Source: Candida dubliniensis CD36 (taxonomy: Eukaryota > Ascomycota > Pichiomycetes > Serinales > Debaryomycetaceae). From it: a stretch of DNA of 64,000 nt. The notes under the pieces are model-generated. The model did not search any database, was not told the origin of the DNA, and saw only the letters and a list, made by a program, of their open reading frames with translations. The translations under genes were made by a program, and so were the position numbers. Positions within the stretch are counted from its first letter, which is position 1; each line of letters starts with the position of its first letter. Below, piece after piece: positions 1-10,339 of the stretch. The stretch covers positions 2,294,001 through 2,358,000 of the forward strand of contig NC_012860.1 of NCBI RefSeq assembly GCF_000026945.1, written 5' to 3'.

Positions 1-52
1 TTAAACAATGGAATTGAAATATTACTTCTTTTTTTTTTTTTTCATGTAATCT

Positions 53-3001
53 CTATGCAAATCCTGTATCCAGTGTCTCTGGTTTATGATGTTGATGTTT
101 TTGTTGTTGTTGCTTTTTCCATTCTAATAATGGAGCCAATTCTTCAATTTTCCCTGATTTATGTTGAATAAATGAATGTTCTAATAATTCATCAGTACTA
201 GCTCGATATCTAACATCAACACAAAGACAAATTGATAAAAATTTCTTAATTGAATTAGATAATAATTCTGGTTTTTTCAATTTTGGTGTACCATTAGTAG
301 CTATAAGATATAATGCTTTTAATGGTTCTTCATTTAAATATGGTGGTTCTCCTTCAATCATTTCAATAGTCATAATACCTAATGACCAAACATCAACTTT
401 TTCATCATATTCTTTTTGTTTAACCACTTCAGGGGCCATCCAATATGGCGTCCCCACCATAGTGGCACGTTTATTTCTTTGATCAGTTAATTTGGCACAA
501 AATCCAAAATCAGTAATCTTGACATTACCATAAGCATCTAATAAAACATTATCGGATTTAATATCACGATGAATAATATGTTTCTTATGTAAATGTTGTA
601 ACCCCTTTAAGGTTTCAAAACAAATGGTGGCAATTTGTTTTTCATTCAATTTAAAATCATTATTTTCAATGATTTCTGTTAATGATCCACCTTGCATATA
701 TTCCATAATTACCCATAATTCATTATCACCAATTAAATATGAATCCAAAAAATTAACAATATTTTTATGTTGACTATCTTTCATAACCAAAATTTCATTA
801 ATAATTAATTCCTTACGTGGTTGAGCATCAAGATCCATTTGTTTTATGGCAATCTTACGATTATTATCTTTTATCATTTCCGCTAAATAAACATTACCAC
901 TAGCTCCTTGACCAGCTTTTTCAACAATTCTAAATAAAGGTTTAGGATCTTGATTATTAACCACTGTTTTCAATTTAGCAATGATTTGTAAATCATTCAA
1001 TCTTTCACGTTCTTTCTTAAGTTGTTTAGCCGTCTTGGTCACTGCTGGACCCGTGGTAGGAGCTGTTGGTTTATTTGATTTATCTGTTGGTGATGGCGTT
1101 TTCAGCACCAGCAGAGCTTCATTCAATGCTTCTTTAGATTTGGATGATTTCAAATTTAATGGTTTGATTGCATCATTAACTGGATTCAATGGTTTAGTAA
1201 CTGAATGTGAAGTGCCCATTAATCCATGCATTCCCATTGGTTTTTGTTGTTGCTGTTGTTGTTGCTGTTGAGATGAAGGTGGTGAAGGTTGTTTTGATGC
1301 CAATTGTTGCTGACTCTTTTTCAGTTGTAAATTAAATGGTTTGATAAATTGCTTAGCTTCAGCATCAACTTGGCTAGTATTAGCACCGCTACTCTTAATA
1401 TAATTATTTGTGCCTTGTTGAATCTTAAGATCAGGATGAATTTTAGAAGGCATGGATTTTCCTGAAGATGAAGAAGAAGAAGCCAGAGTGGGTGGTCCGG
1501 CTGATGGTAATGTGGGAGGTACTTGTTTCGGAATATGTGATGGTCCACCTTGATGCAGAGATAATGGTTGCTTTTGTTGTTGTTGGGATTTCTGTTGATA
1601 ATGATGCTGCTTTTGTTGTTGCTGTTGTTGCTGTTGCTGTTGTTGCTGTTGTTGTGATGGGTCATTACGATGCAGACGTTGTTGTTCATATCCAGATCTA
1701 TCTTGATGGGTTTTATTAGAATATGGATCTGAAGAAGTGGCACTTGTTGGAGGTGGTGGTGCTCTTCTAGCAGGAACAAGTTCTGATTTATTCATCAAAT
1801 TATTCAAAGGTGAAACACTTTTATTGTTATTGTTGTTACTATTATTATTCCCAGAACCAAGGTATGAAGTAGACGTTGATGCAGGTAGATTGGATGAACC
1901 ATTTAATTGTGTTAAATGATATGGAGTCGGGGGTTTTGGTGCAGCTCGACTAGGTTTGAATTGTGAAACTGTAGATTTCGCAGGAGGTTTTACCCATTCT
2001 TGTAAATTTGCTTCTTGAACATTGTTTTTATTTGACAGATAATTGTTAGGATCGTTATTAGTTTTTGAATTAATCATTGGTGACCCAATTGGTGTTCCAG
2101 CAGCAGAATTACCTCCATTTATATCAGAATAAAATTCTAAAACTTCAATGACAGCAACAGGGTCCTTCTTCCAATCCTCATTAGTGATTTTGGAATGTTG
2201 TAATAAACTTTTCCAAGTATCCGGCAATCCAGTGAAATTACCACTGGCAGGATCAAATCCCACGTGTACTTTATGAGTAAAATTAATAGGACCAGAAACC
2301 CCAGAATTACCTCCAGTTAGCACCGACGATGGAGACAACCCAGATGTTGGTGATGAAGATGAATTACCATTTAAAGAACTATTGGTCAAATGTTGAATTT
2401 GTAAATGAGGATGAGAAGTGGCTACACCACTATTATTTTCACCAATTTGTACCAAAGGACATTTTGTGGTGAATGCATCTAGCCAATCCAAATAATCATT
2501 ATTAGTTTTAACAGATATCAAAATTGATTTATTATTATTTTTAGGAACAATTTCAAATGATTGGGAAGTTTTAGTGTAACCAGAATTTGGTTTCAAATTA
2601 ATATTACTAATTAAATATAGTGGGAATGATAAATCAGGGGTATTAGTACTAGAATTAGCATCACTAGAATATGGTTCTTGTTTATAAAAATTCAAAGTTT
2701 TGTCGTTGATAACCATAAACCGTTTGTTCCATCTGAATGATGTGAAAATACCATCGTCTTTAACATGGACCCAACCAGATTGACGTTTACTAGAATTTAT
2801 ATTCAATTGAATAGGTTTGGTTTGATTTGCAGTTACACCAAGACTATTGGAACTTGTAATAATATTAGCCAAACCGCCAGAACCAGGACCAGGACCAGAG
2901 CCTGCACCAGAACCAGAACTTGATCCAGAACCAGTCGATCCATTTGGTGGAGGTGGCGCACGTCTATGGTTTTTCAAATCTGATGTATAAATACTTGTCA
3001 T
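53..3001 (-). CDS. CLA4: p21-activated protein kinase Cla4
   Basis: A PAK-family serine/threonine kinase acting downstream of Cdc42 in septin organisation, polarity and hyphal growth. The 982-residue product has the Cla4-specific order: proline-rich N-terminus, PH domain (about 74-180), CRIB motif (about 237-255, SGPINFTHKVHVGFD), a long Gln/Ser/Pro-rich linker and a C-terminal kinase domain (about 690-950). Visible catalytic residues are the GQGASGNVY loop, Lys720 in AIK, Asp813 in HRDIKSDN, DFG, and the activation segment TMVGTPYWMAPE with Thr847. A PH domain ahead of CRIB separates Cla4/Skm1 from Ste20. Two polyglutamine tracts lie near residues 450-464 and 578-586. The start codon is an ATG (CAT at 2999-3001), and a long leader region follows upstream. 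The linker carries clustered CTG codons, so Leu residues there should be read as Ser. Confidence 0.96.
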   Translation of the reverse strand: MTSIYTSDLKNHRRAPPPPNGSTGSGSSSGSGAGSGPGPGSGGLANIITSSNSLGVTANQTKPIQLNINSSKRQSGWVHVKDDGIFTSFRWNKRFMVINDKTLNFYKQEPYSSDANSSTNTPDLSFPLYLISNINLKPNSGYTKTSQSFEIVPKNNNKSILISVKTNNDYLDWLDAFTTKCPLVQIGENNSGVATSHPHLQIQHLTNSSLNGNSSSSPTSGLSPSSVLTGGNSGVSGPINFTHKVHVGFDPASGNFTGLPDTWKSLLQHSKITNEDWKKDPVAVIEVLEFYSDINGGNSAAGTPIGSPMINSKTNNDPNNYLSNKNNVQEANLQEWVKPPAKSTVSQFKPSRAAPKPPTPYHLTQLNGSSNLPASTSTSYLGSGNNNSNNNNNKSVSPLNNLMNKSELVPARRAPPPPTSATSSDPYSNKTHQDRSGYEQQRLHRNDPSQQQQQQQQQQQQQQKQHHYQQKSQQQQKQPLSLHQGGPSHIPKQVPPTLPSAGPPTLASSSSSSGKSMPSKIHPDLKIQQGTNNYIKSSGANTSQVDAEAKQFIKPFNLQLKKSQQQLASKQPSPPSSQQQQQQQQQKPMGMHGLMGTSHSVTKPLNPVNDAIKPLNLKSSKSKEALNEALLVLKTPSPTDKSNKPTAPTTGPAVTKTAKQLKKERERLNDLQIIAKLKTVVNNQDPKPLFRIVEKAGQGASGNVYLAEMIKDNNRKIAIKQMDLDAQPRKELIINEILVMKDSQHKNIVNFLDSYLIGDNELWVIMEYMQGGSLTEIIENNDFKLNEKQIATICFETLKGLQHLHKKHIIHRDIKSDNVLLDAYGNVKITDFGFCAKLTDQRNKRATMVGTPYWMAPEVVKQKEYDEKVDVWSLGIMTIEMIEGEPPYLNEEPLKALYLIATNGTPKLKKPELLSNSIKKFLSICLCVDVRYRASTDELLEHSFIQHKSGKIEELAPLLEWKKQQQQKHQHHKPETLDTGFA

Positions 3002-5360
3002 TCCTAGGGATTCAATAATATAGCAAGATTAATAATTAAATAACAAGAAACCTAAATGGTTCACAGTATAACTCAAAAGACAAATATACAATATGAAGAA
3101 TCAAAACAAATTAAATGAATAGAAAAACTTCTTCCCCTATTTTTCTTTTTTTCCTTCCTTTTCAAGCAAAAAAAATTGGAATGTAAAATACTTTACTAGA
3201 CTATCCCTGACAGTAGTAAACTATTAATATGAAAATAAAATTCTTCAGAAAAAGAAAGTGAAAATGAATTATTTGATTTGAATATAAAAGGAAACTGTTG
3301 ACGTGTTGTAATCGGTTTCTTGGAAGATTTGGAAATCTTTTTGGGAATTTTTTTTTTTTTTTTTCTTTCTGTTCTTTGTTTCCTTTTTCCTAATAATACA
3401 AACAAATAGCGCAGGAAAACCAAAAAAAAAAAATACAAACCAAACGAAATTAAGACTTGAACTAGAAAATGTTATTGAAACAAAAAGGGACAATAAAAAA
3501 TTGAATAAAATGATAACTTCAAACGAAGGAAAAGAAAAGCAAAGCAAAGCAAAGTAAAGAATGTGGTTTGTATTAAAAGTTTTTTTTGTTGATTGTCAAA
3601 GGAAGAAGAAAAAAGGGAGAAGGAAGTAATTTGTTTAAATCTTTGTTTAAAAAAAAAAATTAATTTTTTGTAATTTTGTAATTTTGTTTCTTTTAGTTCG
3701 TGTTGTCAAAATGAAGTTTAAGGGATAAAGGAGGAAAAGAAAAAGAAAAACAAAAATAGCGTTATAAAATTCTTGATAGTTCATACTCTTCACTAAATTT
3801 CATTCTACTAAGAACATCCACTTACAAATATTAATCTATCAACATTAACATCAACTAATCAAAACCCAATCCTTATCCATCTATTTATTGGTTATGGTCC
3901 AACAATTTGACATCAATAAAATAAGAGACTAAAGTTGTTCTAGAAATTTTTTGATCTACTCTACACGCGTTTTTTATTTAGAGGTCCTGCATATAAGTCG
4001 TCTAATTTGTCCATTTAGAGAAATCAACCAGAATACAGAATTTATCAAAACCCACTAATGTTCCGTTCCTTTTTGTTAAAGTAAAATCGAGATAGCTTTT
4101 GATAATTGATGGAAGAGAGGATTATGTTGCAGTTTATTTACTATCTCAGATGTGATAGATCATTTTTGATTTTTTGATTTTTTTTTTTTTTGGGTTTTGC
4201 AATTGTTCTCGGCAATTTATATACAAAGAAAAATCAAGTCTATTTGTGATGGGTTTATGTAATATCGAGAATGTTAACAATTTGTGTGCTCTAGTTGCAG
4301 ATAGAACAAGAAATAGAGGTGTAATGTTGCCTGAATATGTCTGAAATTGTTTGAGAATGTGCATCTCGACCCACATGGGTAATAACTGGCCAGAACTTGG
4401 AATAGAATAAGATCAAGAAGATTGAGCTTCATGAGTTAATCACGTTGGGTTTTGTTGTCCTAGACGATCAAATCTAGTGTGGTATGTAATTGTAAGTTGA
4501 ATCCAATTTTCCCACGTTATCCGATCATTTTCATATGAGGTACATACAAGCAAGTCAAACTCAATGATGTTTGATCCAATAATAGTTATTGTTGTGTAAC
4601 TTACAGTTTTGTCTAGACGAAGACCCCCTCCAGCTTAATACAATACGAATCAAATCAAATCAAATCAAATAATAAAAAATTATGTCTATAATGACAATTA
4701 AAACAAGAAGGCGTTGATAAGTTAAACCTTACGAACAAACAAAGGGGTCCTGACACAAAACTTGACCACGCCATTTAGCACGAAAACAAGAACACAATAC
4801 CATACAAGAGCGCATCTAGTTTTTTTTGGTTATACCATTGTTTGTTCTTTTGTTTATTGTGGTTGCATTTTTTGATTGGATGGATAGGATTATTTTTTCA
4901 CTTTAATATTTACATTTCTTCTATTTTCATATAGTATTTCAGATCGTCTATTTTATGGTTCTACCACTTTCTTCATAAACTAAGCTCTTTTTCCTTTTTT
5001 TTTTTTTCTTTCATTTCGTCTATCCAAACATCCTATAAGATTTAGTTTTAGATTGAAACTAGTTTATAGTTGTATGTAAACCACCAAAAAACATTTAAAA
5101 TAATTGTGGATGAATTTTTCCTCATTAAGAAAAAACGGAAAATGTTTGCCCCGTGAATATCTTTAGTTTATCATTAACATGATATGTTATTTATAAAGAT
5201 ATATTATATATATGGTGTAGAAACACAACCATTTGTAGTTAGAAGAAAATACCTGATAGTGATACTACACATACATCTTTAGTATTGAAGTTTGATAAAA
5301 CAAAAGATTCCCTACATGCTAGTATTTAAACAACTAATCCCACAAACAAATTATATTGGA
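3002..5360. other. CLA4 upstream region
   Basis: No gene is visible over this 2.4 kb stretch. It serves as the promoter and 5' leader region of CLA4, read leftward. It contains many poly(dA:dT) runs (for example near 3350, 3430, 4180 and 5000) and an AAATC pentamer microsatellite at 4648-4672. The small ORFs within it are low-complexity or lack support. Confidence 0.6.
4648..4672. repeat. AAATC pentanucleotide microsatellite
   Basis: About five tandem copies of a five-base unit (AATCA/AAATC) in the CLA4 upstream region. It is likely to be length-polymorphic between alleles. Confidence 0.8.
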
Positions 5361-6087
5361 ATGGGATTATATAAGAAAACTACCATAAAAACCAAATTGT
5401 TAACATAAAATCATAATGACTTAACTACCAAATGGCCATTTTGAAATTAAATCAGATTTAGTACATATTCATCCTTTTGATCCCATAAAACCAACTAAAA
5501 CAGCTAGGGAAAGAAGGCATGGGAACTTATTGAAAATGTTGTTGATTGGCCAGCATTACAATCTGAATTATGAAATACCAATCTGTTAAATAATCATGAT
5601 GATTCCAATAATGGTGATAAAATCACAAGTAACATTTGAAAAATAAACATTGCTCAAAAAAACACAGCTTATTTAGATGTTAATGTTATCACTAGTTTGA
5701 AATAATGACAACAGGTACCTAGTCATAAGAACAATATTACATATTTTAGGAAAATGAAAAGTAAACAAACTAAGGGATTCGAGACTGAATGTATCAACCC
5801 TCAAAGTATTGATGAAGAAGATAATACTAACTTGGAAGATAAATGACTTGGTGACTCAATATATCAACATGGTATAAAAACGGGAACGTTTACGAAAAGA
5901 ATATGAAAACCACTTAAATGAGTGTAAACGACTTAAAATACTTAAAGATAATTATGACAGGCATTACATTCATCTTTTGCAGTATTTGAAAATAACAAAT
6001 GAGATCCATACAAGTATCAAAAAGGGAGAAATTAACAAAAGAAGAACAAGTAAGATAATGCCATTATTCAACTTTGCCAATTACTAA
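5361..6087 (+). pseudogene. Decayed protein-coding gene between CLA4 and TPK1
   Basis: Reading the plus strand gives a nearly continuous coding-like track broken by stops and frame changes. It opens with ATG at 5361. A frame from 5428 encodes a basic stretch including HPFDPIKPTKTARERRHGN and ends at TAA 5587-5589. A second frame (5583 onward) runs to about 5883 through in-frame stops at 5637 (TGA), 5703 (TAA), 5706 (TGA) and 5844 (TGA). A third frame from 5884 encodes a charged helical segment beginning ERLRKEYENHLNECKRLK and stops at TAA 6085-6087. Codon choice and residue composition look like former protein, unlike the surrounding poly(A/T)-rich spacer. I do not recognise the family; the last segment could be a coiled coil. 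Frame-change positions are approximate. Chance open stretches in AT-rich DNA are the alternative, but 67 codons with this amphipathic composition after the last shift make that less likely. Confidence 0.6.
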
Positions 6088-6385
6088 CAGAAGGCAACAA
6101 TAACAATACTTGAAATACAGTATAAATAAACAGGTAGCTAGCTAAGTGGATTCTTGATTATTGTGGTTTTGGAAGAAGACACTACTATCGTATAACTGTC
6201 ACGAATATTTGCAAATGCTTCTCCTAATCCATAACAAGTTAATCCTTGCTTTTCAGAGTCACTAGTTAAATCTTTATGTTCTTTTCTCAATATAGTTATA
6301 CATCTATAAAAAACTAGTTATCATAATTAACATTGGATGCCATAAATACAATTTTTTTTTTTTTTTTTCTGTTTTTTCTTTTCTT
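6088..6385. other. TPK1 3' flank
   Basis: The 3' region of TPK1 (read leftward) and downstream flank of the decayed gene. It includes an 18-base T run at about 6352-6368, just past the TPK1 stop codon. No gene is seen. Confidence 0.5.
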
Positions 6386-7615
6386 TTAAAAGTCCAGGAA
6401 TTGATCACGATATGGGTCTTCAACTCCACTTATACCATAATCCAAATCTTTATCTTCAGGATATCGATCAAATTGTGAAGTATCTCCAACTCCAGAGGTT
6501 ATAGGAGGTTCATATGGAGTTTCTATATCACGTGACAATAATCTTTCCCAAATGACTTCTTTAAACCAGGGATGATTTTTCACATCATCGGATCCACCTT
6601 GTAAATTACCTAATCTTTGAGTCAAATCTTTAACAATTAATTTTTGTAGAAGATCCAATATATCTGGAGGCAAATAATCTGGATAAGTAATTGAACCATT
6701 TAAAATGTTTTCATAAGTTTTCATTGGAGTTGGATCATAGAAGGGAGTATAACCAGTTAACATTTCAAATATTAATATTCCAAATGACCACCAATCAACT
6801 GATTTATTATAAGGTTTTGTTGCCACCACTTCTGGAGCTATATAATCAGGAGTTCCACATAAAGTATAAGTTACATCTTGAACTTCTTTAGCAAAACCAA
6901 AATCAGTTAATTTGATATGACCATTTTTATCTAATAATATATTTTCTGGTTTTAAATCTCGATAAATGATGTCTAAACTGTGTAAATATTCAATAGCTAA
7001 AAATACTTCTGCAGCATAAAATTTAGCTACTGGAGTAGGAAATCGTTGTGATTTTCTTAATAATGAAAATAGTTCTCCTCCTTCTATATAATCCATAATC
7101 ATAAATAAGTTATGACAATCTTGAAATGTCCCCCACATTCGAATTATAAATGGATGTTGAGCTAATTTTAACATTCTTCTTTCATCATTAGTATGTTCTA
7201 TTTGTTTCATTTGTACTACTCTTTGTTTCTTTAATACTTTCATAGCATAAAATCTACCATTATGAATCGATCGAGTTAAATGAACTCTACCAAAGGAACC
7301 TGTTCCCAAAGTTCGTAATATTTGAAAATCATTTAATGTATATTTGCCTTTGGTTGTAGTGTCTTTGTTAATATGTCTCGATGTCTTTTTAGTCAATGAA
7401 AGACTTGAACTACTATTATTATTGGTGTTGGTGGTGGATTTGTTTATATTGTTGTTTGGGTTATTAATATCATTGCCATTTGATGTTAGGGAATCTTCTA
7501 GTGTAGGTGACCCTTGAGCATATATATTTCGTTGATGTTGTTTGTTGGCAAGTTCTTGTAAATTGATATCGTTTAACGACCTAATACTGGTATCTGCTGG
7601 TTCCATAGATGTCAT
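6386..7615 (-). CDS. TPK1: cAMP-dependent protein kinase catalytic subunit
   Basis: Catalytic subunit of protein kinase A, the effector of the Ras/cAMP pathway that controls hyphal development, stress and metabolism; it is held inactive by the regulatory subunit Bcy1. The 409-residue protein has a variable Asn/Ser-rich N-terminus (1-95) and a kinase domain starting at [17 protein letters not shown]. Other landmarks are YAMKVLKK, Asp220 in [16 protein letters not shown], the [10 protein letters not shown] activation segment, and a C-terminal AGC tail ending in QFLDF, the FxxF-type end expected of PKA. The start is an ATG (CAT at 7613-7615). A second in-frame Met follows at residue 4. I assign TPK1 rather than TPK2 mainly from remembered linkage to CLA4; the family call itself is secure. 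Confidence 0.9.
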   Translation of the reverse strand: MTSMEPADTSIRSLNDINLQELANKQHQRNIYAQGSPTLEDSLTSNGNDINNPNNNINKSTTNTNNNSSSSLSLTKKTSRHINKDTTTKGKYTLNDFQILRTLGTGSFGRVHLTRSIHNGRFYAMKVLKKQRVVQMKQIEHTNDERRMLKLAQHPFIIRMWGTFQDCHNLFMIMDYIEGGELFSLLRKSQRFPTPVAKFYAAEVFLAIEYLHSLDIIYRDLKPENILLDKNGHIKLTDFGFAKEVQDVTYTLCGTPDYIAPEVVATKPYNKSVDWWSFGILIFEMLTGYTPFYDPTPMKTYENILNGSITYPDYLPPDILDLLQKLIVKDLTQRLGNLQGGSDDVKNHPWFKEVIWERLLSRDIETPYEPPITSGVGDTSQFDRYPEDKDLDYGISGVEDPYRDQFLDF

Positions 7616-7617
7616 CC

Positions 7618-7646
7618 TGTGTGTCTGTGTGTGTATGTGTGTGTGC
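7618..7646. repeat. GT/CA tract abutting the TPK1 start
   Basis: An imperfect alternating TG run lies two bases upstream of the TPK1 ATG. On the mRNA strand it is a CA-rich leader directly before the start codon. Confidence 0.8.
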
Positions 7647-7786
7647 CTGATAAACTGTTCTTATAATATCACTTTTTCAAAATAGAAAAGTATATAAAAA
7701 GAAAGGAAAGAAAAGCAAATTTGGAATAACGATTGGATATTTTGATTTCAAATAATAATAATTAGAATATATAAATAAAAAGATTC

Positions 7787-7834
7787 TTCTGCTTCTGCTT
7801 CTGTTTCTGTTTCTGTTTCTGTTTCTGCTTCTGT
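7787..7834. repeat. TTCTGY hexanucleotide array
   Basis: Eight tandem six-base units (TTCTGC or TTCTGT) about 170 bases upstream of the TPK1 start. On the TPK1 strand it is a purine-rich (RCAGAA)n run, probably in the promoter or 5' leader. Confidence 0.9.
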
Positions 7835-9869
7835 TTTATATTTTAATTTCTTTTAATATAACTGTTTCTTGGTCTTTTGTTCACTCCTGGTAGAATTTTT
7901 TTTTTCTTTCTTCTTGTTCTTGGTCTTGTTCTTCTTCTTCTGCGTTTTGGCTTCTGACTTTTGGGCTTTTTGGGCTTCTGGGCTTTTGTCTCTTGACTCT
8001 CACAATTTATAAATTAATTATTAGTCGTTCCCTGATGTTCAAAAAAAAAGAATTCTGTTATATTTATTTATTTTTTTTTTAGTCTGTCAAAAAACGGATA
8101 AAATAAAAAAAATGTGACAAAATAAAAAAAGAAATTATTGCTTAAACACGACTGGTGCCGCTTAGTGTTTTATTATTGAATGAGTACTATACTTGAAATA
8201 GTTCTTTTTCTTTAGTCGTTATTAAGGGAACGGTCTATTAATTAGTTACAACTTTGCGTGACAGTAAGAAAAACAAACTGAAGTGTACATGCTTGCTTCC
8301 ACCCCAAGACCAAAAACTCGCTTCGTCAAGTTAACAAGTAAAAAGAAGCTGGGGGGAGGAATATAATCTATGTATCTCATAATGATCAACTGATATTAGC
8401 AACAACAGCTGCTGGATATTAGAATTACATGGTTGAGAATAGAATTTTCCTGTTTTAATTCTGTTTCCTAAACAATTATTTGATTGTGAATCAAAAATGA
8501 ATCGCACAAACTCAACACAATCGCCAACACACTGACATCAATAAATCTGCATGAGTTAAATAGCGGCGTATGTATTGTGTAAGTCGTTTCTTTTTTGTCC
8601 TCATTCCCAACCACTTATCATCATCATTCATCACCACCTCGGATCTTTCAAAGTTACCAAAGTTGCTCGAATGACTAGAACTAGCTAGATAGGAACTACT
8701 AATTGAGGTGGCAAATACTTCTAGAATTTTTAAGGAAACATTATTATGAACCGGAGTAGTTCCAGCCGAGGCATTCAAAGTCTTTAGTTCTGAACAGGTC
8801 ATTAGTAGTACACTACTGAGTAATTTTGTAGTATTTCTTACTACAAGGAGACGCTTTGCTTGAGCTGTATTTGCCACCAAACTAGCCTAGAAGTAGGTAG
8901 TCATTTTAGATCAGTTAGCAAAAACGCAATTTTTTCTTACCCATATATCTCTTGGCGCAAAAGAAATGAAACAAATATTAACTCCGCCACCACTACTAAA
9001 AAATTCAACTTCTTTATTATTTACATTTAAACATGAGAGTTTTAATTATAGTAGCAAATATCACTACCAAAAGGTAAATGGAATGATAACAATAAATCGC
9101 TTCAATCATCATTCGTCTTTTACTCCTAATCTAGTAAAAATGAGTGTGATATTAATTTCCTCAACGTATCTAGGAAGCATACAGTTACGAGAAAACTAAG
9201 TATCTTGATATCAAACGTTTGTTATTTGTTTGTTTAAGTGTAACTTCAACTATTATTTGTAAATGTATAAAATCTAATCATCTGCATCGTGATGATGGAG
9301 ATGATGGCAGGTTTGAACTTCTATCCTAAACATTTTCTTTCATTTTCCACTATATTGTAATCCATCCGCAAAAATACTTAAAAAATAAAAACAAAATATT
9401 ATGTTGAACAAGATTCATTTTTGTCAAGATTTTGTGATTTGAACAAATTATTGGGCAAGAATTAGCTTGAATAATTTATGCAATTTATGTGCCTCTATTA
9501 TCGTCTGGTCTTGCATTATTTTATCTTTCTTTTATTTTTTTTTTAAAGTTGAAATATGTTTTCATCTTATTGAAAAGACCGTTGGAAAAAAAAATTGTCA
9601 ATATTAGTTATTAGAATTATTGAATAGCACTTGATGTAGGAAAACTATTGTACTTTCATCTTTGATGGCATTTTTGAAATATTCACTTGCATAGTTGTTT
9701 TTTTGGTCTCCAACATGTACAAACTCTAATTCATTTCGAGATGTTATTGATATTATTTAAGGCACGATATCGCCTCAAAAGATTTTTTTTTTCACAGAAC
9801 AAAGACAATTTCTACCGATGAGCTTCCCGGAAATATGGCTTAAACAATATATTGAAATTTCATTCCTAA

Positions 9870-9870
<1 letters not shown>

Positions 9871-9920
<50 letters not shown>
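9871..9920. repeat. (AAC)n trinucleotide microsatellite
   Basis: About 50 bases of perfect AAC/CAA repeat in intergenic DNA, not in a reading frame of any supported gene. It is likely to be length-polymorphic. Confidence 0.95.
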
Positions 9921-9922
<2 letters not shown>

Positions 9923-10339
9923 GTTATCGTATAGATATGTAGTATTAATGAGAGTTTTCTTCTCCAAAAAAAAATAAGAAATGCTTCAGGAGAAAATTCT
10001 TTGAAATTTGTTGAAATTGTAAGATCGACTAGTATTTGAATCTAATGTTTCAACTTGACCTTAAAATGAAAATGTCAATAATACAAAAAAAAAACTCCTG
10101 AACCATTGATAATCTACATCCCTATTGTTATGAAAAACGTCAAGATACATTCCACCTACACAAAAACTTAAAACATCAAAAAAAAGAAAAAATTAAACAT
10201 ATTCTGAACTAATATATATCACATCAATAATAGAAATAATTAATTCAATCGCTTGTTTGATTTCAATATCCTGATACCTATTATTAAAATACCATGTCAA
10301 ATTCTTTTCGAGCTAAATGAACTTTTTTATGTAATCGTT

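Larger units (their letters stand above)
7616..10339. other. TPK1 promoter region and VID28-like 3' flank
   Basis: 2.7 kb without a supportable gene. The left half is the promoter and leader of TPK1 (read leftward). It carries a GT/CA tract against the start codon and a TTCTGY hexamer array. An (AAC)n tract lies at 9871-9920. Two ORFs of 122 and 77 codons near 8.5-9.2 kb were rejected: the longer begins with TTG, and neither resembles a known protein. Confidence 0.6.

Noticed and set aside
981..1271. 96-codon plus-strand ORF opposite CLA4
   Set aside because: Antisense shadow of a polyQ region, ending in a Cys run.
8512..8880. 122-codon minus-strand ORF upstream of TPK1
   Set aside because: The frame starts with TTG, not ATG, and the product resembles no known protein; it lies in promoter DNA.
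8430..8880. Possible solo LTR (TGGT...ACCA ends)
   Set aside because: The ends match by only four bases, there is no target-site duplication, and no primer-binding or polypurine site is nearby.
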